A stretch of 64,000 bases of DNA from GCA-003244245 sp050699715 (GCA_050699715.1 JBOHFR010000006.1:1-64000); one strand, 5' to 3'. Positions 1 to 8,630 are shown, counted from the first letter of the stretch. The notes: a model not told the origin generated them from the sequence alone. A program made the numbers and translations.

Positions 1-544
1 CGTTTTCCAGCTTGGACAGCCGTGACTGCGTGGTGTTCAGGCGGACAGCCGCCTGCTGCTGGGTCAGCCCTTCGTAGGTGCGGTACCAGCGGATGATCTG
101 TCCCACGTCCGAGCCATCCGGTGGTGCTGATGCGGCGTGCGCCACCTGTAACCAGCCCATAAAGCCCCCATCCGCGGTGTCCTCAGCCGTTTCCCTCGTG
201 ATCGCAGACGAGGCGGTGACTGTCAGGTCGTCCACCATTGTCGCGGTCGCGTCCTCAGCGGTGTGAGCTGGATTATCGAACGGTGGGTTCGGTGGCTCCA
301 CTCTGAGGCCTGTTTCGGCGATGGTCCTGGTGAACCGTGCTTGGGCCTCCTGTGCGGCGCGTTCCCAGGTGGTATCCAGCGCTTGCCGCATCTCGGCGCT
401 GGGTACGCGGTCCGGCTTGTGGTGCCACGTGGCGATCGTCTGGACCGCGGTGCCCAGATGCGCGGCGAACGACTCATTGGTCATCCGTAGCGCGGCTTGC
501 AGCGCGCAGGCGGTGCGGCCCGTCCACAGCCGCACCGGCTCCAT
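1..544 (-). CDS. Double helix-turn-helix regulator, 3' end beyond the window
   Basis: Reading the minus strand from an ATG at 544 gives 181 open codons that run off the left edge without a stop, so the C-terminus is missing. The start MEPVRLWTGRTACALQAALR is followed by a first HTH-like segment (ESFAAHLGTAVQTIATWHHK, residues about 24-43), an acidic linker and a second XRE-type HTH (LTQQQAAVRLNTTQSRLSK, residues about 160-178). From memory, actinobacterial proteins with this N-terminus continue into a TPR-like C-terminal region and act as cytoplasmic DNA-binding regulators; that part is outside the window. The small XRE gene at 687-911 lies upstream on the same strand and the two may be co-transcribed. 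The frame is well supported; the target is unknown. Confidence 0.8.
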   Translation of the reverse strand, partial: MEPVRLWTGRTACALQAALRMTNESFAAHLGTAVQTIATWHHKPDRVPSAEMRQALDTTWERAAQEAQARFTRTIAETGLRVEPPNPPFDNPAHTAEDATATMVDDLTVTASSAITRETAEDTADGGFMGWLQVAHAASAPPDGSDVGQIIRWYRTYEGLTQQQAAVRLNTTQSRLSKLEN

Positions 545-686
545 CACCAACAGCCCCGAAAACCGCGAAGTGCGCTACGTGTGCAGGGGAAGCGCACGAG
601 TAGTGCATCGTCGGTGCATGGTCGGTGCGGCGGGTCCGCTGTCGACTTATCGGCATGAACAGTGGTCACCCGGAACACTCAGCCCC

Positions 687-911
687 TCACTCCTTCAGTA
701 TCGCGACCAGGTGCGGCGGGTGCCACCCAAGCGCCACCGACAGCGCTTCCAACGTCCGGGCGCTCCGCCGACGCTGAGCTGAGTTGTGGAAAAGCTCGCC
801 GACCGTTGCCTTCGAGAGCTGCGAGCGCTCCATCAGCTCACGTTGATTGATGCCGAGTTCCCTCACGCGCCGGCTGATCGCCTGCGCGACGGCCATCCAG
901 TCCTCCGACAC
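687..911 (-). CDS. Small XRE-family HTH protein
   Basis: A 74-residue protein made almost entirely of one XRE/Cro-type HTH: helix 2-turn-helix 3 lies around residues 22-45 (INQRELMERSQLSKATVGEL). The tail ends in the sequence ALGWHPPHLVAILKE, typical of single-domain phage-repressor-like proteins of actinomycetes. The GTG at 911 is used here; an internal ATG six codons in is an alternative. It precedes the double-HTH gene that runs off the left edge on the same strand. Its upstream region carries two copies of an 11-base AT-rich direct repeat (1009-1042) that could be its operator. No function beyond DNA binding can be assigned. Confidence 0.7.
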   Translation of the reverse strand: MSEDWMAVAQAISRRVRELGINQRELMERSQLSKATVGELFHNSAQRRRSARTLEALSVALGWHPPHLVAILKE

Positions 912-1008
912 TTATTCCTCCGCGCTTCGCCCCGGCGACAAAGAGTAGCGCGAGCTCATGCGGCGTGATGGCTGCATCCGAGCAAGGGCGCATCCATGCC
1001 GGTAATGG

Positions 1009-1042
1009 ATTAAATCATCTGAAAAAGTTTCATTAAATCATC
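1009..1042. repeat. Two 11-base direct repeats upstream of the XRE gene
   Basis: The sequence attaaatcatc occurs at 1009-1019 and 1032-1042, a period of 23 bases, in a locally AT-rich patch about 100 bases upstream of the GTG at 911. Spacing near two helical turns and the position upstream of an HTH gene suggest an operator or promoter region. This is inference only. Confidence 0.4.
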
Positions 1043-1102
1043 CATCGTGTCAGTGATCCGAAGGGCTTCATCGCATGTTTGACGTTCTTCCAGACACCGC
1101 GC

Positions 1103-2827
1103 TCAACCGTCGAAGTAAACCTCGAGTTCGGCGATCGAGGTGAAGCTCGCGCTGCCGCCCGGGGTGCCGACGATGCGGACCCCATCGCCGGAGGTGTTGG
1201 CGAAGGTCAGCGTGAACCGTCGGAAGGGACCCGCGCTGGCGTCGTAGGGGTAGGTGGGGTCGACCGCGAGGCCGGTGACGGTTGTCCAGACGAAGTTGTT
1301 CCTGACCTGGACGGTCAACCCGCTGGCGAACCAGCCTCCGTCAGGGAACATCGCTCCGGTCGTGTAGACGACCCGGTCGAGGTTGTAGGGCCTTGACCAC
1401 GTGATGCCCCAGCGGTCGGCGTCCTTGGGTGAGCCATCCCAGCTGTCCTCACTGGCCGAGGGATCGCCGTCGTTGAGATAGGCCAGCTTCCCGTAGTGGG
1501 AGGTCTTGTCGATCGGTACCGCGTCCCCGGCTCGGGCCAGGTTCACCGCTGGGTTCCCCGGGTTACTCGGAGTGCCCGCTTGATAGGGGCTGACCGTCAG
1601 CGGACGCAGCGAGAACTTGTAGTTGTCGGTACCTGCGCCGAGTCCGGTGAACCAGTTGCACTGCAGCCACATCCGCTGACCGTCGGCGCTGATGAACTTG
1701 GACGGCAGGGTTGTGGCGTACCCGCCGTTCTTCGGCCCGATGGCCGAGCCATCGCCCCACCAGGGATATGGTCCGAAATCCTTGTGCAGGAACAGCTTCC
1801 ACGGCCCCCACGGACTCGGTGCCTCGTAGAACTCGTGGGTGAACTCGGTCCAGGACGTGTAGAGGTAGCGGCGCAGCGGGGCGTTGTAGACGACACCGCC
1901 CTGGGAGAGGACCGAACAGCCATCCGAGGTTACCGTGCCCGGATACTCCCGGCGCTCGTCATGCAGCACCGCGACCCGATCACCGATGTCACCGCTCCAG
2001 GTAGGGGAACCGGAATCGTCGGTGCCGGTGAAGAACTGCCAGCTCGCGCGGTTCGCAATGGAGCCTTTCGGTACTCGTGCCAGATAGAGGTCCCGCGGAT
2101 CAGCAACGGTGTTGCTGTACGAGTCGCGCCAGTTGTTGTCCAGTCCGTAGGCGTACACGTAGGCCGCGCCGCCCGGGCCGAGCACCGAAGCGTTGTGGTT
2201 GCTCTGGCCGAAGTCCAGGAAGAAGATCGTGGTGAAGACGTGGTCGGTGAACATCGGCGCAGTGGTGGTCTGCCACGTCCCGCCGTAGTCGGTGGAGACC
2301 GACACGCTCGCGGCCGGGGCGTCGTTGAACACGAGGGCACCCGGTCCGGTGCATAAGTCCTGTATTGCCAGGTACAGCTCATCACGGCCGTCGCCATTAC
2401 CGTCCACGGCGACCATTCCCGTGGGCTTGCGGTTGTAGTCGCCCGCGGTCCAGATCTTCGCCACCTGGTCCCCACCGCTGAGCCGGACGCCGCTGACGCC
2501 GGTCGGTGGCGTACCGGTGATCCTGTTCACCACGATGTCGGCGAAATCCTCCGCGTTCGCGGAGAAGCCACGGCCATCCCCGTTGGCCGCGTAGAGCGCG
2601 CCATCGTCAGCCCAGCAGCTCACCCAGAGGTCGCCGTCACTGACGGTAGTGACAGTAGCCTGATAGGGCATATCGGCCGTAGCGAAGAACCGGCTGGTGA
2701 AGTCGAATTCACCGTCGGCGGCTCCGGCGAGGAAGGCGGACCGCTCCTGGGCGCCGAAGCGCAGCGTGACTGGGGTGTGCGGTGACGTCACGAGGGTGTC
2801 GGTGCCGATCGTCGTGATGGTGGCCAC
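1103..2827 (-). CDS. DUF4185-like beta-propeller protein with C-terminal discoidin-like domain
   Basis: 574 residues. Residues about 10-420 resemble the DUF4185 family of predicted five-bladed propellers, related to glycoside hydrolase-like folds, with repeated W/Y-G-D blade motifs and an Asp-rich metal-binding-like loop (VDGNGDGRDELYLAI, 141-155). Residues about 435-574 look like an F5/8 type C (discoidin) carbohydrate-binding domain, ending in a strand typical of that fold (SIAELEVYF). Such proteins are usually secreted and act on or bind polysaccharide, but no signal peptide is visible from the GTG at 2827. An ATG at 2898 with a good GGAGG site lies in another frame, so the true N-terminus may have been lost by a frameshift. 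It stands alone on the minus strand. Substrate unknown. Confidence 0.7.
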   Translation of the reverse strand: MATITTIGTDTLVTSPHTPVTLRFGAQERSAFLAGAADGEFDFTSRFFATADMPYQATVTTVSDGDLWVSCWADDGALYAANGDGRGFSANAEDFADIVVNRITGTPPTGVSGVRLSGGDQVAKIWTAGDYNRKPTGMVAVDGNGDGRDELYLAIQDLCTGPGALVFNDAPAASVSVSTDYGGTWQTTTAPMFTDHVFTTIFFLDFGQSNHNASVLGPGGAAYVYAYGLDNNWRDSYSNTVADPRDLYLARVPKGSIANRASWQFFTGTDDSGSPTWSGDIGDRVAVLHDERREYPGTVTSDGCSVLSQGGVVYNAPLRRYLYTSWTEFTHEFYEAPSPWGPWKLFLHKDFGPYPWWGDGSAIGPKNGGYATTLPSKFISADGQRMWLQCNWFTGLGAGTDNYKFSLRPLTVSPYQAGTPSNPGNPAVNLARAGDAVPIDKTSHYGKLAYLNDGDPSASEDSWDGSPKDADRWGITWSRPYNLDRVVYTTGAMFPDGGWFASGLTVQVRNNFVWTTVTGLAVDPTYPYDASAGPFRRFTLTFANTSGDGVRIVGTPGGSASFTSIAELEVYFDG

Positions 2828-3026
2828 GCCGTTCGTGTTCGCTTCACCACACCCTCCGCCGCCGGGGCCACCTCGACACCGTTCTCACCGGTGGTCATCT
2901 CAGTCCTCCGAACTCGTCTTCACGGTCTCGACGCGTGCAACGACGGCATCGGCGGGACCAGACCGGGATCAGACTCCGACAGCACTGCCACGCCAACCGA
3001 TCGCAGACGATGTATACACCCCGACC

Positions 3027-3058
3027 TGATCCTGGATGTAGCTTGATCCTGGATGTAG
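3027..3058. repeat. Short tandem repeat upstream of the DUF4185 gene
   Basis: tgatcctggatgtag occurs twice (3027-3041 and 3044-3058, period 17) in the gap between the DUF4185 gene and the IS element. The rest of this gap (2899-3194) holds no convincing gene. Its role is unknown; it could be a regulatory repeat or a slippage duplication. Confidence 0.45.
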
Positions 3059-3194
3059 AGGGCACCAGTGGGGTACCGAACCCGGGGCGGTTCATGTTGA
3101 GCCGCGATCCTGGTCATCGACTCCGGGTGGGGGCGTCTGCGGGGAGGTCAGAGCGGTGCTGTGGCTGGTGGGTTCAGCGGTGGGAGGGGTGTAC

Positions 3195-4378
3195 CGTGCC
3201 AAAACTCTCACACAGCTGGTGACCTGGTGTTTCCTTGGCGTCTGTGATCATGACATGATCCCAGGCCGTGCTGTTCCGACTGCTGTATCTGATCTGTGTC
3301 ACGGTGTTCAGCTGGTTTGGGTTGCTCGCGCGCAGCACTGCTGCCAAGGACATCGAGATCCTCGTCCTGCGTCATGAAGTCACAGTGCTGCGTCGTCAGA
3401 TCAGTCGACCTCGTCCGTGTTGGCCAGACCGAGCGATCCTGTCCGCCCTGGTCCGCCTGCTGCCCCAGCGGCTGCATCTGCACCGCCTTGTTACCCCAGG
3501 CACGTTGCTGGCCTGGCACCGCCGCCTGGTCACGAAAAAGTGGACCTACCCGAACCGGTCTGGTCGCCCACCGATCAGTGACGAGATCCGTGACCTCGTA
3601 GTGCGCCTGGCGCAGGAAAATCCGTCCTGGGGCCACCGCCGCATTCAAGGTGAACTGGTCGGGCTCGGACATCGCCTGGGCGCAGGTACTATCCGCCGGA
3701 TCCTGGCGGCCGCCCGCCTTGGGCCGGCGCCACGCCGAGCAGACACCGGGTGGCAAAGCTTCCTGCGTGCCCAGGCCGCCGGGCTGCTGGCCACCGATTT
3801 CTTCACCCTCGACACCGTCACGCTGCGTCGACTCTATGTCCTGTTTGCCATGGAAGTGCGCACTCGACGCGTTCACATCCTGGGCGTGACTGCTCATCCG
3901 ACCGCAGCCTGTACCATCCAGCTCGCTCGGAACCTGGTGATGGATCTCGGCGAGCGGGTCACCTCCTTCAGCTTCCTGATCCGCGACCGGGACACCAAGT
4001 TCACTGCCGCCTTCGATACGGTTTTCGCCTCCGAAGGTATTGAGGTAATCAAACTCCCTCCCCGGACGCCCCGGGCAAACTGCTACGCCGAACGGTTCAT
4101 TCGTACCACCCGCCAGGAGTGCACCGACAGACTATTGATCTATAACCAGCGACACGCCATCGTCGTCCTCGACCAATTTGCCCGGCACTTCAACAACCAC
4201 CGTCCGCACCAGAGCCTCAACCAACACCCACCCCACCACGATCCGGCCACCGTGATCCCCCTAGACGTCCCGATCAGACATCATCGAATCCTCGGAGGTG
4301 TGATCAACGAGTACCACCGAGCGGCCTAGCCCGGCAAGGAAACACCTGGTCATTGACCCTGCATCGAATTTTGGCACC
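3195..4378 (+). mobile_element. Insertion sequence with inverted ends and possible 4-bp target duplication
   Basis: The two ends are imperfect inverted repeats. The left end begins gtgccaaaa (3196-3204), and the right end is its complement ttttggcac (4369-4377). A second matching block lies inside each end: gacctggtgtttccttgg on the left (3221-3238) against ccggcaaggaaacacctggtc on the right (4331-4351, read inverted). The tetranucleotide gtac sits directly outside both ends (3191-3194 and 4379-4382), consistent with a 4-bp target duplication, although gtac is itself palindromic. The single ORF inside is an intact DDE transposase. The IS family cannot be named with certainty from the sequence alone. 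Confidence 0.8.
3268..4329 (+). CDS. DDE (rve integrase-core) transposase
   Basis: A 353-residue single-ORF transposase. The N-terminal third has an HTH-like segment (about 105-150), with the conserved NPSWGHRRIQGEL stretch typical of IS3/IS481-type and integrase-core transposases. The rve catalytic core follows, with D177 (ATDFFT), D240 (LIRDRDTKF) and E275 (NCYAERFIR) spaced as a D,D-35-E triad, and the closing HFNNHRPHQSLNQ motif. There is no orfA and no frameshift, so it appears intact. It moves the surrounding element by cut or copy-and-paste at the inverted ends. The GTG/CTG-like codon at 3268 is taken as the start because it gives a full-length family N-terminus just inside the left repeat. 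Confidence 0.9.
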   Translation: MLFRLLYLICVTVFSWFGLLARSTAAKDIEILVLRHEVTVLRRQISRPRPCWPDRAILSALVRLLPQRLHLHRLVTPGTLLAWHRRLVTKKWTYPNRSGRPPISDEIRDLVVRLAQENPSWGHRRIQGELVGLGHRLGAGTIRRILAAARLGPAPRRADTGWQSFLRAQAAGLLATDFFTLDTVTLRRLYVLFAMEVRTRRVHILGVTAHPTAACTIQLARNLVMDLGERVTSFSFLIRDRDTKFTAAFDTVFASEGIEVIKLPPRTPRANCYAERFIRTTRQECTDRLLIYNQRHAIVVLDQFARHFNNHRPHQSLNQHPPHHDPATVIPLDVPIRHHRILGGVINEYHRAA

Positions 4379-4835
4379 GTACAGGGCGTTCCAAGATCGG
4401 GTAGAGGTCTAACGATGGTCGCGATGACCGGGGCTCGTGTCGGCAGGTTCTGGTTGGTGAGGACAGGAGCGAGAGCGTCACGCCGACCGTGCCAAGTGAT
4501 ACCCGGTGTCACTCGGAGGAAGTTGACCCCGGGGCCGTACATCGTGACGCGGAGGTGACGGAACGCTGCGCGTCACACCCCTTGCCGCCGGACCGCCTCC
4601 TCGCCGGATGTTCGAGCTGGTCATGCGGGGGAGCAGTAGGACCAGGGGGAGGCACGCGGTGCGGGTCCAACGACTGCGAAATCCATGGGTTGGGGGGCAT
4701 TCGGTGGTGTTTGGTCGCCTCCCCGGCGGGCGTTTAGGCTACTCAGTGGAGGGAAGAAGGGGTCTGGAGGCCATGGGGAGACCCCCGCTTCCCCGGTTCT
4801 TCCCCGTAGCCCTGAGTGAGTCTGTGGAGCGTCAA
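4379..4835. other. Gap between IS element and integrase remnant
   Basis: About 450 bases with no ORF resembling a known protein. The right edge runs into the in-frame N-terminal extension of the decayed integrase at 4836-4991. Nothing else recognised. Confidence 0.5.
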
Positions 4836-4991
4836 ATGGCAAAGTCAGGTAGCGGGGGCGGTAGACCCCTCCCCTACGACCTGCGGCACGCTGCGATGTC
4901 CACGTGGCTCAACGGTGGCGTCCCGGCCGCCCAGGTCGCCGAGTGGGCCGGGCACTCAGTTGAGGTACTGCTCCCGCGACACACGGTTTAG
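4836..4991 (+). pseudogene. Tyrosine recombinase (phage-type integrase) C-terminal remnant
   Basis: About 50 codons matching the catalytic end of actinomycete tyrosine integrases: PYDLRHAAMSTWLNGGVPAA followed by QVAEWAGHSVEVLL. It contains the R-H box (LRH) and the GHS box. The rest of the protein is gone: upstream frames carry no catalytic-domain sequence, and downstream the reading frame leaves the expected path right after EVLL, so the tyrosine nucleophile region is absent. It lies between an IS element and the TIR-nSTAND gene, suggesting the left part of the window contains the eroded edge of an integrated element. Not expected to be functional. Confidence 0.7.
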
Positions 4992-5340
4992 GAACGGACA
5001 CCGCAGCGTGAGCGGTCCGCATACGCTGACCTGGGAGAGCGTCCTCGGCACTTGACCCGTGCGGCACCTCTCGGGCACGGATAGGGCACAGCGTCGTCGA
5101 ACGCTCCCTTGTTCACGTCCTCGTCGGAGCCATGTCCGCCCTATCACCACCACCCCTCACCGCGAGCACTATCCACATGCGTCTGCCCGGGGACAAACGA
5201 GGCGGCCCAGGGACGGGCGGGCGGCGCGGCGCGCGGGTGGGTGGTGCTGGTACGTGTGTTGTTGCCTCCTTTTCCTGCGCCACCGCACGCCTAACCTGCT
5301 ACCTACCGTGACTGCCGAGGTCCCGCGGTAGGCCCCGATT
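4992..5340. other. Gap upstream of the TIR-nSTAND gene
   Basis: About 350 bases with no convincing gene or RNA; several short ORFs on both strands look random. The base composition turns markedly G/T-rich on the plus strand at the start of the next gene. It presumably holds that gene's promoter, but no clear -35/-10 pair was found. Confidence 0.5.
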
Positions 5341-7890
5341 ATGAGCACGAGCGTGGTGGGGCATGGTGGGGCGCTGGGTTCCGTGGACCGGGGAGGGTTG
5401 GTGGCCAGGGTATTCGTTAGCCATGCCAGCGAGGATCGAGAGCCTACCGATGAGGTGCACCGGTGGCTGGTTGCCGCGGGCCATGAGGTGTTCCTGGATC
5501 GGGATTTGCGTGTTGGCATCGTGGTGGGTGAGGACTGGGACGAGCGGTTGTATGAGCGGCTGCGGTGGGCTGACGCGGTGGTGTGTGTGGTTACGTCCGC
5601 GTCAGTGGCGTCGACGTGGTGTTCGGCTGAGGTCGCTATCGCGGTGTCGCGGGGTGGTCGGGTGTTGCCGGTGCGGGCTGAGCCGGGGGTGGATCATCCG
5701 CTGCTGAGATCCGTCCAGCACGCCGACCTTGCTCGGGATTCTGGTGTTGCTCGGGTGGCGTTGGTGGAGGCGTTGCGTCGGGTGGATGTGGTGGGGGGGT
5801 GGGGGTGGCCGGATGGCCGGTCGCCGTTTCCGGGATTGTGCCCGTTTGATGTTGCGGATCATCGGGTGTTTTTTGGGCGTGGTAGTGAGGTGGAGCGGTT
5901 GGCCGAGCTGGTGCGGTCTCCGGTCGAGCGCGCCGAGGGAGCGGTGCTGGTGGTGGTGGGTCCCTCAGGGTGCGGTAAGTCCTCGCTGGTGCGGGCTGGA
6001 TTGTTGCCGAGCATGGCTGAGGAGCTGGGTTGGTGGACGCTGCCCGCGATGCTGCCCGGGGCTAACCCGGTGGCTGAATTTGTCCGGGAACTAGCCGCGG
6101 TGGGGGAAGGAGTGAGGTTGGGGTGGACCGTGGCTGGGGTCGGGCGCCGGTTGGATGGTGGTGGTTTGCGGGGGTTGGTGGATGAGCTGCTGGTGGCTGT
6201 GCGGGCACGGCGGTTGCTGGTGGTGGTAGATCAGTTCGAGGAGTTGCTGACCCAGACACCGCCGGGGCAACGAGCTCGGTTCGCGCGGCTGCTGCGCTCG
6301 GCGCTATCGGGTCCAGTGCAGGTGGTGGCCACGCTGCGGCCGGAGTTTTTCGACCAGCTGCTGGTCGATGCCGACCTAGCGGTGTTACCGACTCATATTT
6401 ACCCGTTGCGGCCGTTGCGCCGCGACGCGCTGCCAGCGGTAATCCAGGGTCCGTGTCGGCTGGCCGGGATCGCCGTTGACGAGGACTTGGTAGCCCGAAT
6501 GGTGGGGGATACCGACAACGGGGAAGCGTTGCCGCTGCTGGCGTTCACCTTGGCCCAGCTGGCTGCGGAGGTCAGTCGCGGTGGTCAGCTCTCTGGCGCA
6601 CGCTACGACCAGCTCGGAGGGGTGCGGGGTGCCCTGACTCGTCAAGCCGAGGCGGCGCTGGCCGAGGCATGTGCGGCTAGCGGTCGGGACCGCGAGCGGG
6701 TCATCGCTGGGTTGTTGCGGTTGGTCACCGTGGATGAGCACGGCCGCCCCACGCGGTGGCGGGTCTCTCGCGAGGAGCTGCCAGATCCGGTGGTCCGGGA
6801 ATTGGACGCTTTTGTTCGGCGGCGGTTGCTCACCACTGACGCTGATAACGGCAGCGTGGTGGTGGGGGTGGCCCACGAGGCGTTTTTGTCCGCCTGGGCA
6901 CCACTGGCCCGGGCAATCGAGGAGAACGCGGTAGCGCTGAGGGCTCGCCGGGCGGTCGAGCAGGCCGCCACCGACTGGACCACGGACGACCGCTCACCGG
7001 CCCGGTTGTGGGAACGCGGGCAACTCGCCGCCGCACTAGCCGACACCGGCGCCCACCGTCAGGCCGGCGCTCTGATCACCGACCGGGTGGAACTCAGCCC
7101 CACGGCGCAGGCGTTCCTGCACGCCAGCATCCGCCGGGACCTCATCCGGCGAGGGCGCGCCATCACCGTGCTCTCGGTCCTGCTTGTCCTCGCCCTGGTT
7201 GCCGGCGGGATCGCCCTGGCCCAGCAACACACTGCGGAGCAGCAACGTGATAGCGCGATATCCCGGCAAGTCGCCGGACAAGCCCTTGACCTGCGCGCCA
7301 CCAACCCCGCTCTGGCTGCCCAACTCGCTCTGGCCGCCTACCAACTCGCCCCCACCCCCGACGCCCGCGGCAGCCTGCTCAGCATCGCCGCCACCCCCAC
7401 CACCACCCCACTGACCGGCCACGCCAGTTACGTCTACTCGGTGGTGTTCAGTCCCGATGGGCACACTCTGGCCACTGGCAGTGGCGACCGGACCGCGCGG
7501 TTGTGGGATGTCAGCGACCCGCGCCACCCCAGCTTGTTGGGCATCCTCACCGGCCACACCAGCGACGTCATCTCGGTGGTGTTCAGTCCCGATGGGCACA
7601 CTCTGGCTACCGGCAGTGGCGACCGGACCGCGCGGTTGTGGGATGTCAGCGACCCGCGCCACCCCAGCTTGTTGGGCATCCTCACCGGCCACACCAGCGA
7701 CGTCATCTCGGTGGCGTTCAGTCCCGACGGGCACACCCTGGCCACCGGCAGCACCGATGACACAGCGCGGTTGTGGGAAACCAGCATCGATCGTGTCACC
7801 GCTCGATTCTGTGGAAGCATCCCAGTCCTCACCACAAGCGAGTGGGCTGACTACCTGCCCGGCCTGACATACCAGCCCCCGTGCACATGA
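5341..7890 (+). CDS. TIR - nSTAND NTPase - transmembrane - WD40 protein
   Basis: 849 residues. An N-terminal TIR domain (about 22-140) has the RVFVSHASED first strand and the STWCSAE motif, whose Glu97 is at the position of the catalytic Glu of NAD-cleaving TIR domains. A linker SPFPGLCPFD and FFGRGSEVERL lead into an nSTAND-type P-loop NTPase with Walker A GPSGCGKSS (207-215) and Walker B LLVVVDQFEEL (D297). One hydrophobic helix lies near 605-627 (VLSVLLVLALVAGGIALA), then a predicted three-blade stretch of WD40 repeats (about 692-815). By family knowledge, STAND proteins are ligand-triggered oligomerising switches, and TIR effectors deplete NAD in several bacterial immune systems. A defence or signalling role is inference. 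The propeller is short, and the first third uses unusual G/T-rich codons. It stands alone, beside IS and integrase debris. Confidence 0.85.
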   Translation: MSTSVVGHGGALGSVDRGGLVARVFVSHASEDREPTDEVHRWLVAAGHEVFLDRDLRVGIVVGEDWDERLYERLRWADAVVCVVTSASVASTWCSAEVAIAVSRGGRVLPVRAEPGVDHPLLRSVQHADLARDSGVARVALVEALRRVDVVGGWGWPDGRSPFPGLCPFDVADHRVFFGRGSEVERLAELVRSPVERAEGAVLVVVGPSGCGKSSLVRAGLLPSMAEELGWWTLPAMLPGANPVAEFVRELAAVGEGVRLGWTVAGVGRRLDGGGLRGLVDELLVAVRARRLLVVVDQFEELLTQTPPGQRARFARLLRSALSGPVQVVATLRPEFFDQLLVDADLAVLPTHIYPLRPLRRDALPAVIQGPCRLAGIAVDEDLVARMVGDTDNGEALPLLAFTLAQLAAEVSRGGQLSGARYDQLGGVRGALTRQAEAALAEACAASGRDRERVIAGLLRLVTVDEHGRPTRWRVSREELPDPVVRELDAFVRRRLLTTDADNGSVVVGVAHEAFLSAWAPLARAIEENAVALRARRAVEQAATDWTTDDRSPARLWERGQLAAALADTGAHRQAGALITDRVELSPTAQAFLHASIRRDLIRRGRAITVLSVLLVLALVAGGIALAQQHTAEQQRDSAISRQVAGQALDLRATNPALAAQLALAAYQLAPTPDARGSLLSIAATPTTTPLTGHASYVYSVVFSPDGHTLATGSGDRTARLWDVSDPRHPSLLGILTGHTSDVISVVFSPDGHTLATGSGDRTARLWDVSDPRHPSLLGILTGHTSDVISVAFSPDGHTLATGSTDDTARLWETSIDRVTARFCGSIPVLTTSEWADYLPGLTYQPPCT
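7417..7786 (+). repeat. Tandem 135-bp repeats encoding WD40 blades
   Basis: Units begin at ggccac at 7417, 7552 and 7687, an exact period of 135 bases (45 codons). The second copy is almost identical to the first over its whole length, and the third is near-identical until it diverges into the C-terminus after about 95 bases. The DNA identity, not just protein similarity, implies recent unequal recombination or gene conversion within the array. Confidence 0.9.
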
Positions 7891-8357
7891 GCTCCGTGAT
7901 CGGCACGCATGCGCGCTGGCGAGGCCCACCCGCTCAAGCGTCCGCAACGCACGCCACACAAATGGGCCGGCTGACGCCATACTGCTCCCCGAACTGAGCC
8001 CCAGACGGCAGCGATGACCCGGCCCCGCCGCCACCGGAGATGATTAAGGCGCGGCGAGGTAGTCAGCTACGTCGTACAAGTCGGCTTGTGCATACGGCTC
8101 CAACCCCGGACAGGGATCATCACCCCACGAGAGAACCCTCGCGAGATATAGACGATCATGTACCAAAGCGCACAGCGGACTGCGGGGGCTCAGTTTGGCG
8201 CTCAGTTCAGCACAGTTCGGACCACTCCCATCGCTTCCCCCGTCTCTGCTGACCTGGGTCCGGCGACCCCGCGTACCTCCCTGAACGCAGGCGAGTGGAA
8301 TTGGAAATCGTGTTGGATGGTAGTCCAGTGGGGAGCGCGCCCAGCGCGCCTGGCTAC
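7891..8357. other. Gap between TIR-nSTAND gene and small-ORF locus
   Basis: About 470 bases. A minus-strand frame ends near 8044 with the sequence VHDRLYLARVLSWGDDPCPG and PYAQADLYDVADYLAAP, which looks protein-like and may be the tail of a lost gene, but no start or family could be identified. Otherwise nothing recognised. Confidence 0.4.
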
Positions 8358-8630
8358 TCACCCCGCCCCGCCTTCCTCGCCGGTGTCCCCCCGCTCGGTC
8401 CAGCGCAGGCAGGACACGCACATCCAGCCGGGCGCCTCGTCATACAAGGTGGCGGCCCCGCGCAGCCGCTGCCCGCAGCGGGCGACGTACACCCCGGAGG
8501 GATGATCGGCGTCCTCATCGATGGCGTGGGATTGCCAGTCCGCCGAGGACACGCCCCAGCGCGGGGCGAGGACCATCGGGTGCCCTTCGCCGGCTGACTC
8601 AGGTGACTGTGGAGCGGGGTCGCCGCTCAT
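8358..8630 (-). CDS. Small zinc-ribbon-like protein, last gene of XRE locus A
   Basis: 90 residues from the ATG at 8630, which overlaps the stop of the upstream gene by four bases (ATGA). The longer frame upstream is ignored. It contains a region SHAIDEDADHPSGVYVARCG followed by CVSCLRW, i.e. a single Cys and a CxxC pair that could bind zinc. The same pattern (SHTINEHAEHPLGVLKAECG followed by a CxxC) is found in the 114-residue protein at 14553-14897 in locus B, so the two are paralogues. Function is unknown. The translational coupling says it works with its neighbours. Confidence 0.65.
   Translation of the reverse strand: MSGDPAPQSPESAGEGHPMVLAPRWGVSSADWQSHAIDEDADHPSGVYVARCGQRLRGAATLYDEAPGWMCVSCLRWTERGDTGEEGGAG

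Noticed and set aside
321..782. Open plus-strand frames over the left-end HTH gene
   Set aside because: They are antisense to the recognised HTH gene, with Arg/Cys-rich composition and no similarity to known proteins.
8044..8421. Minus-strand ORF with a protein-like tail
   Set aside because: Only the last 40 residues look plausible; most of the frame is Arg-rich noise without a start signal.
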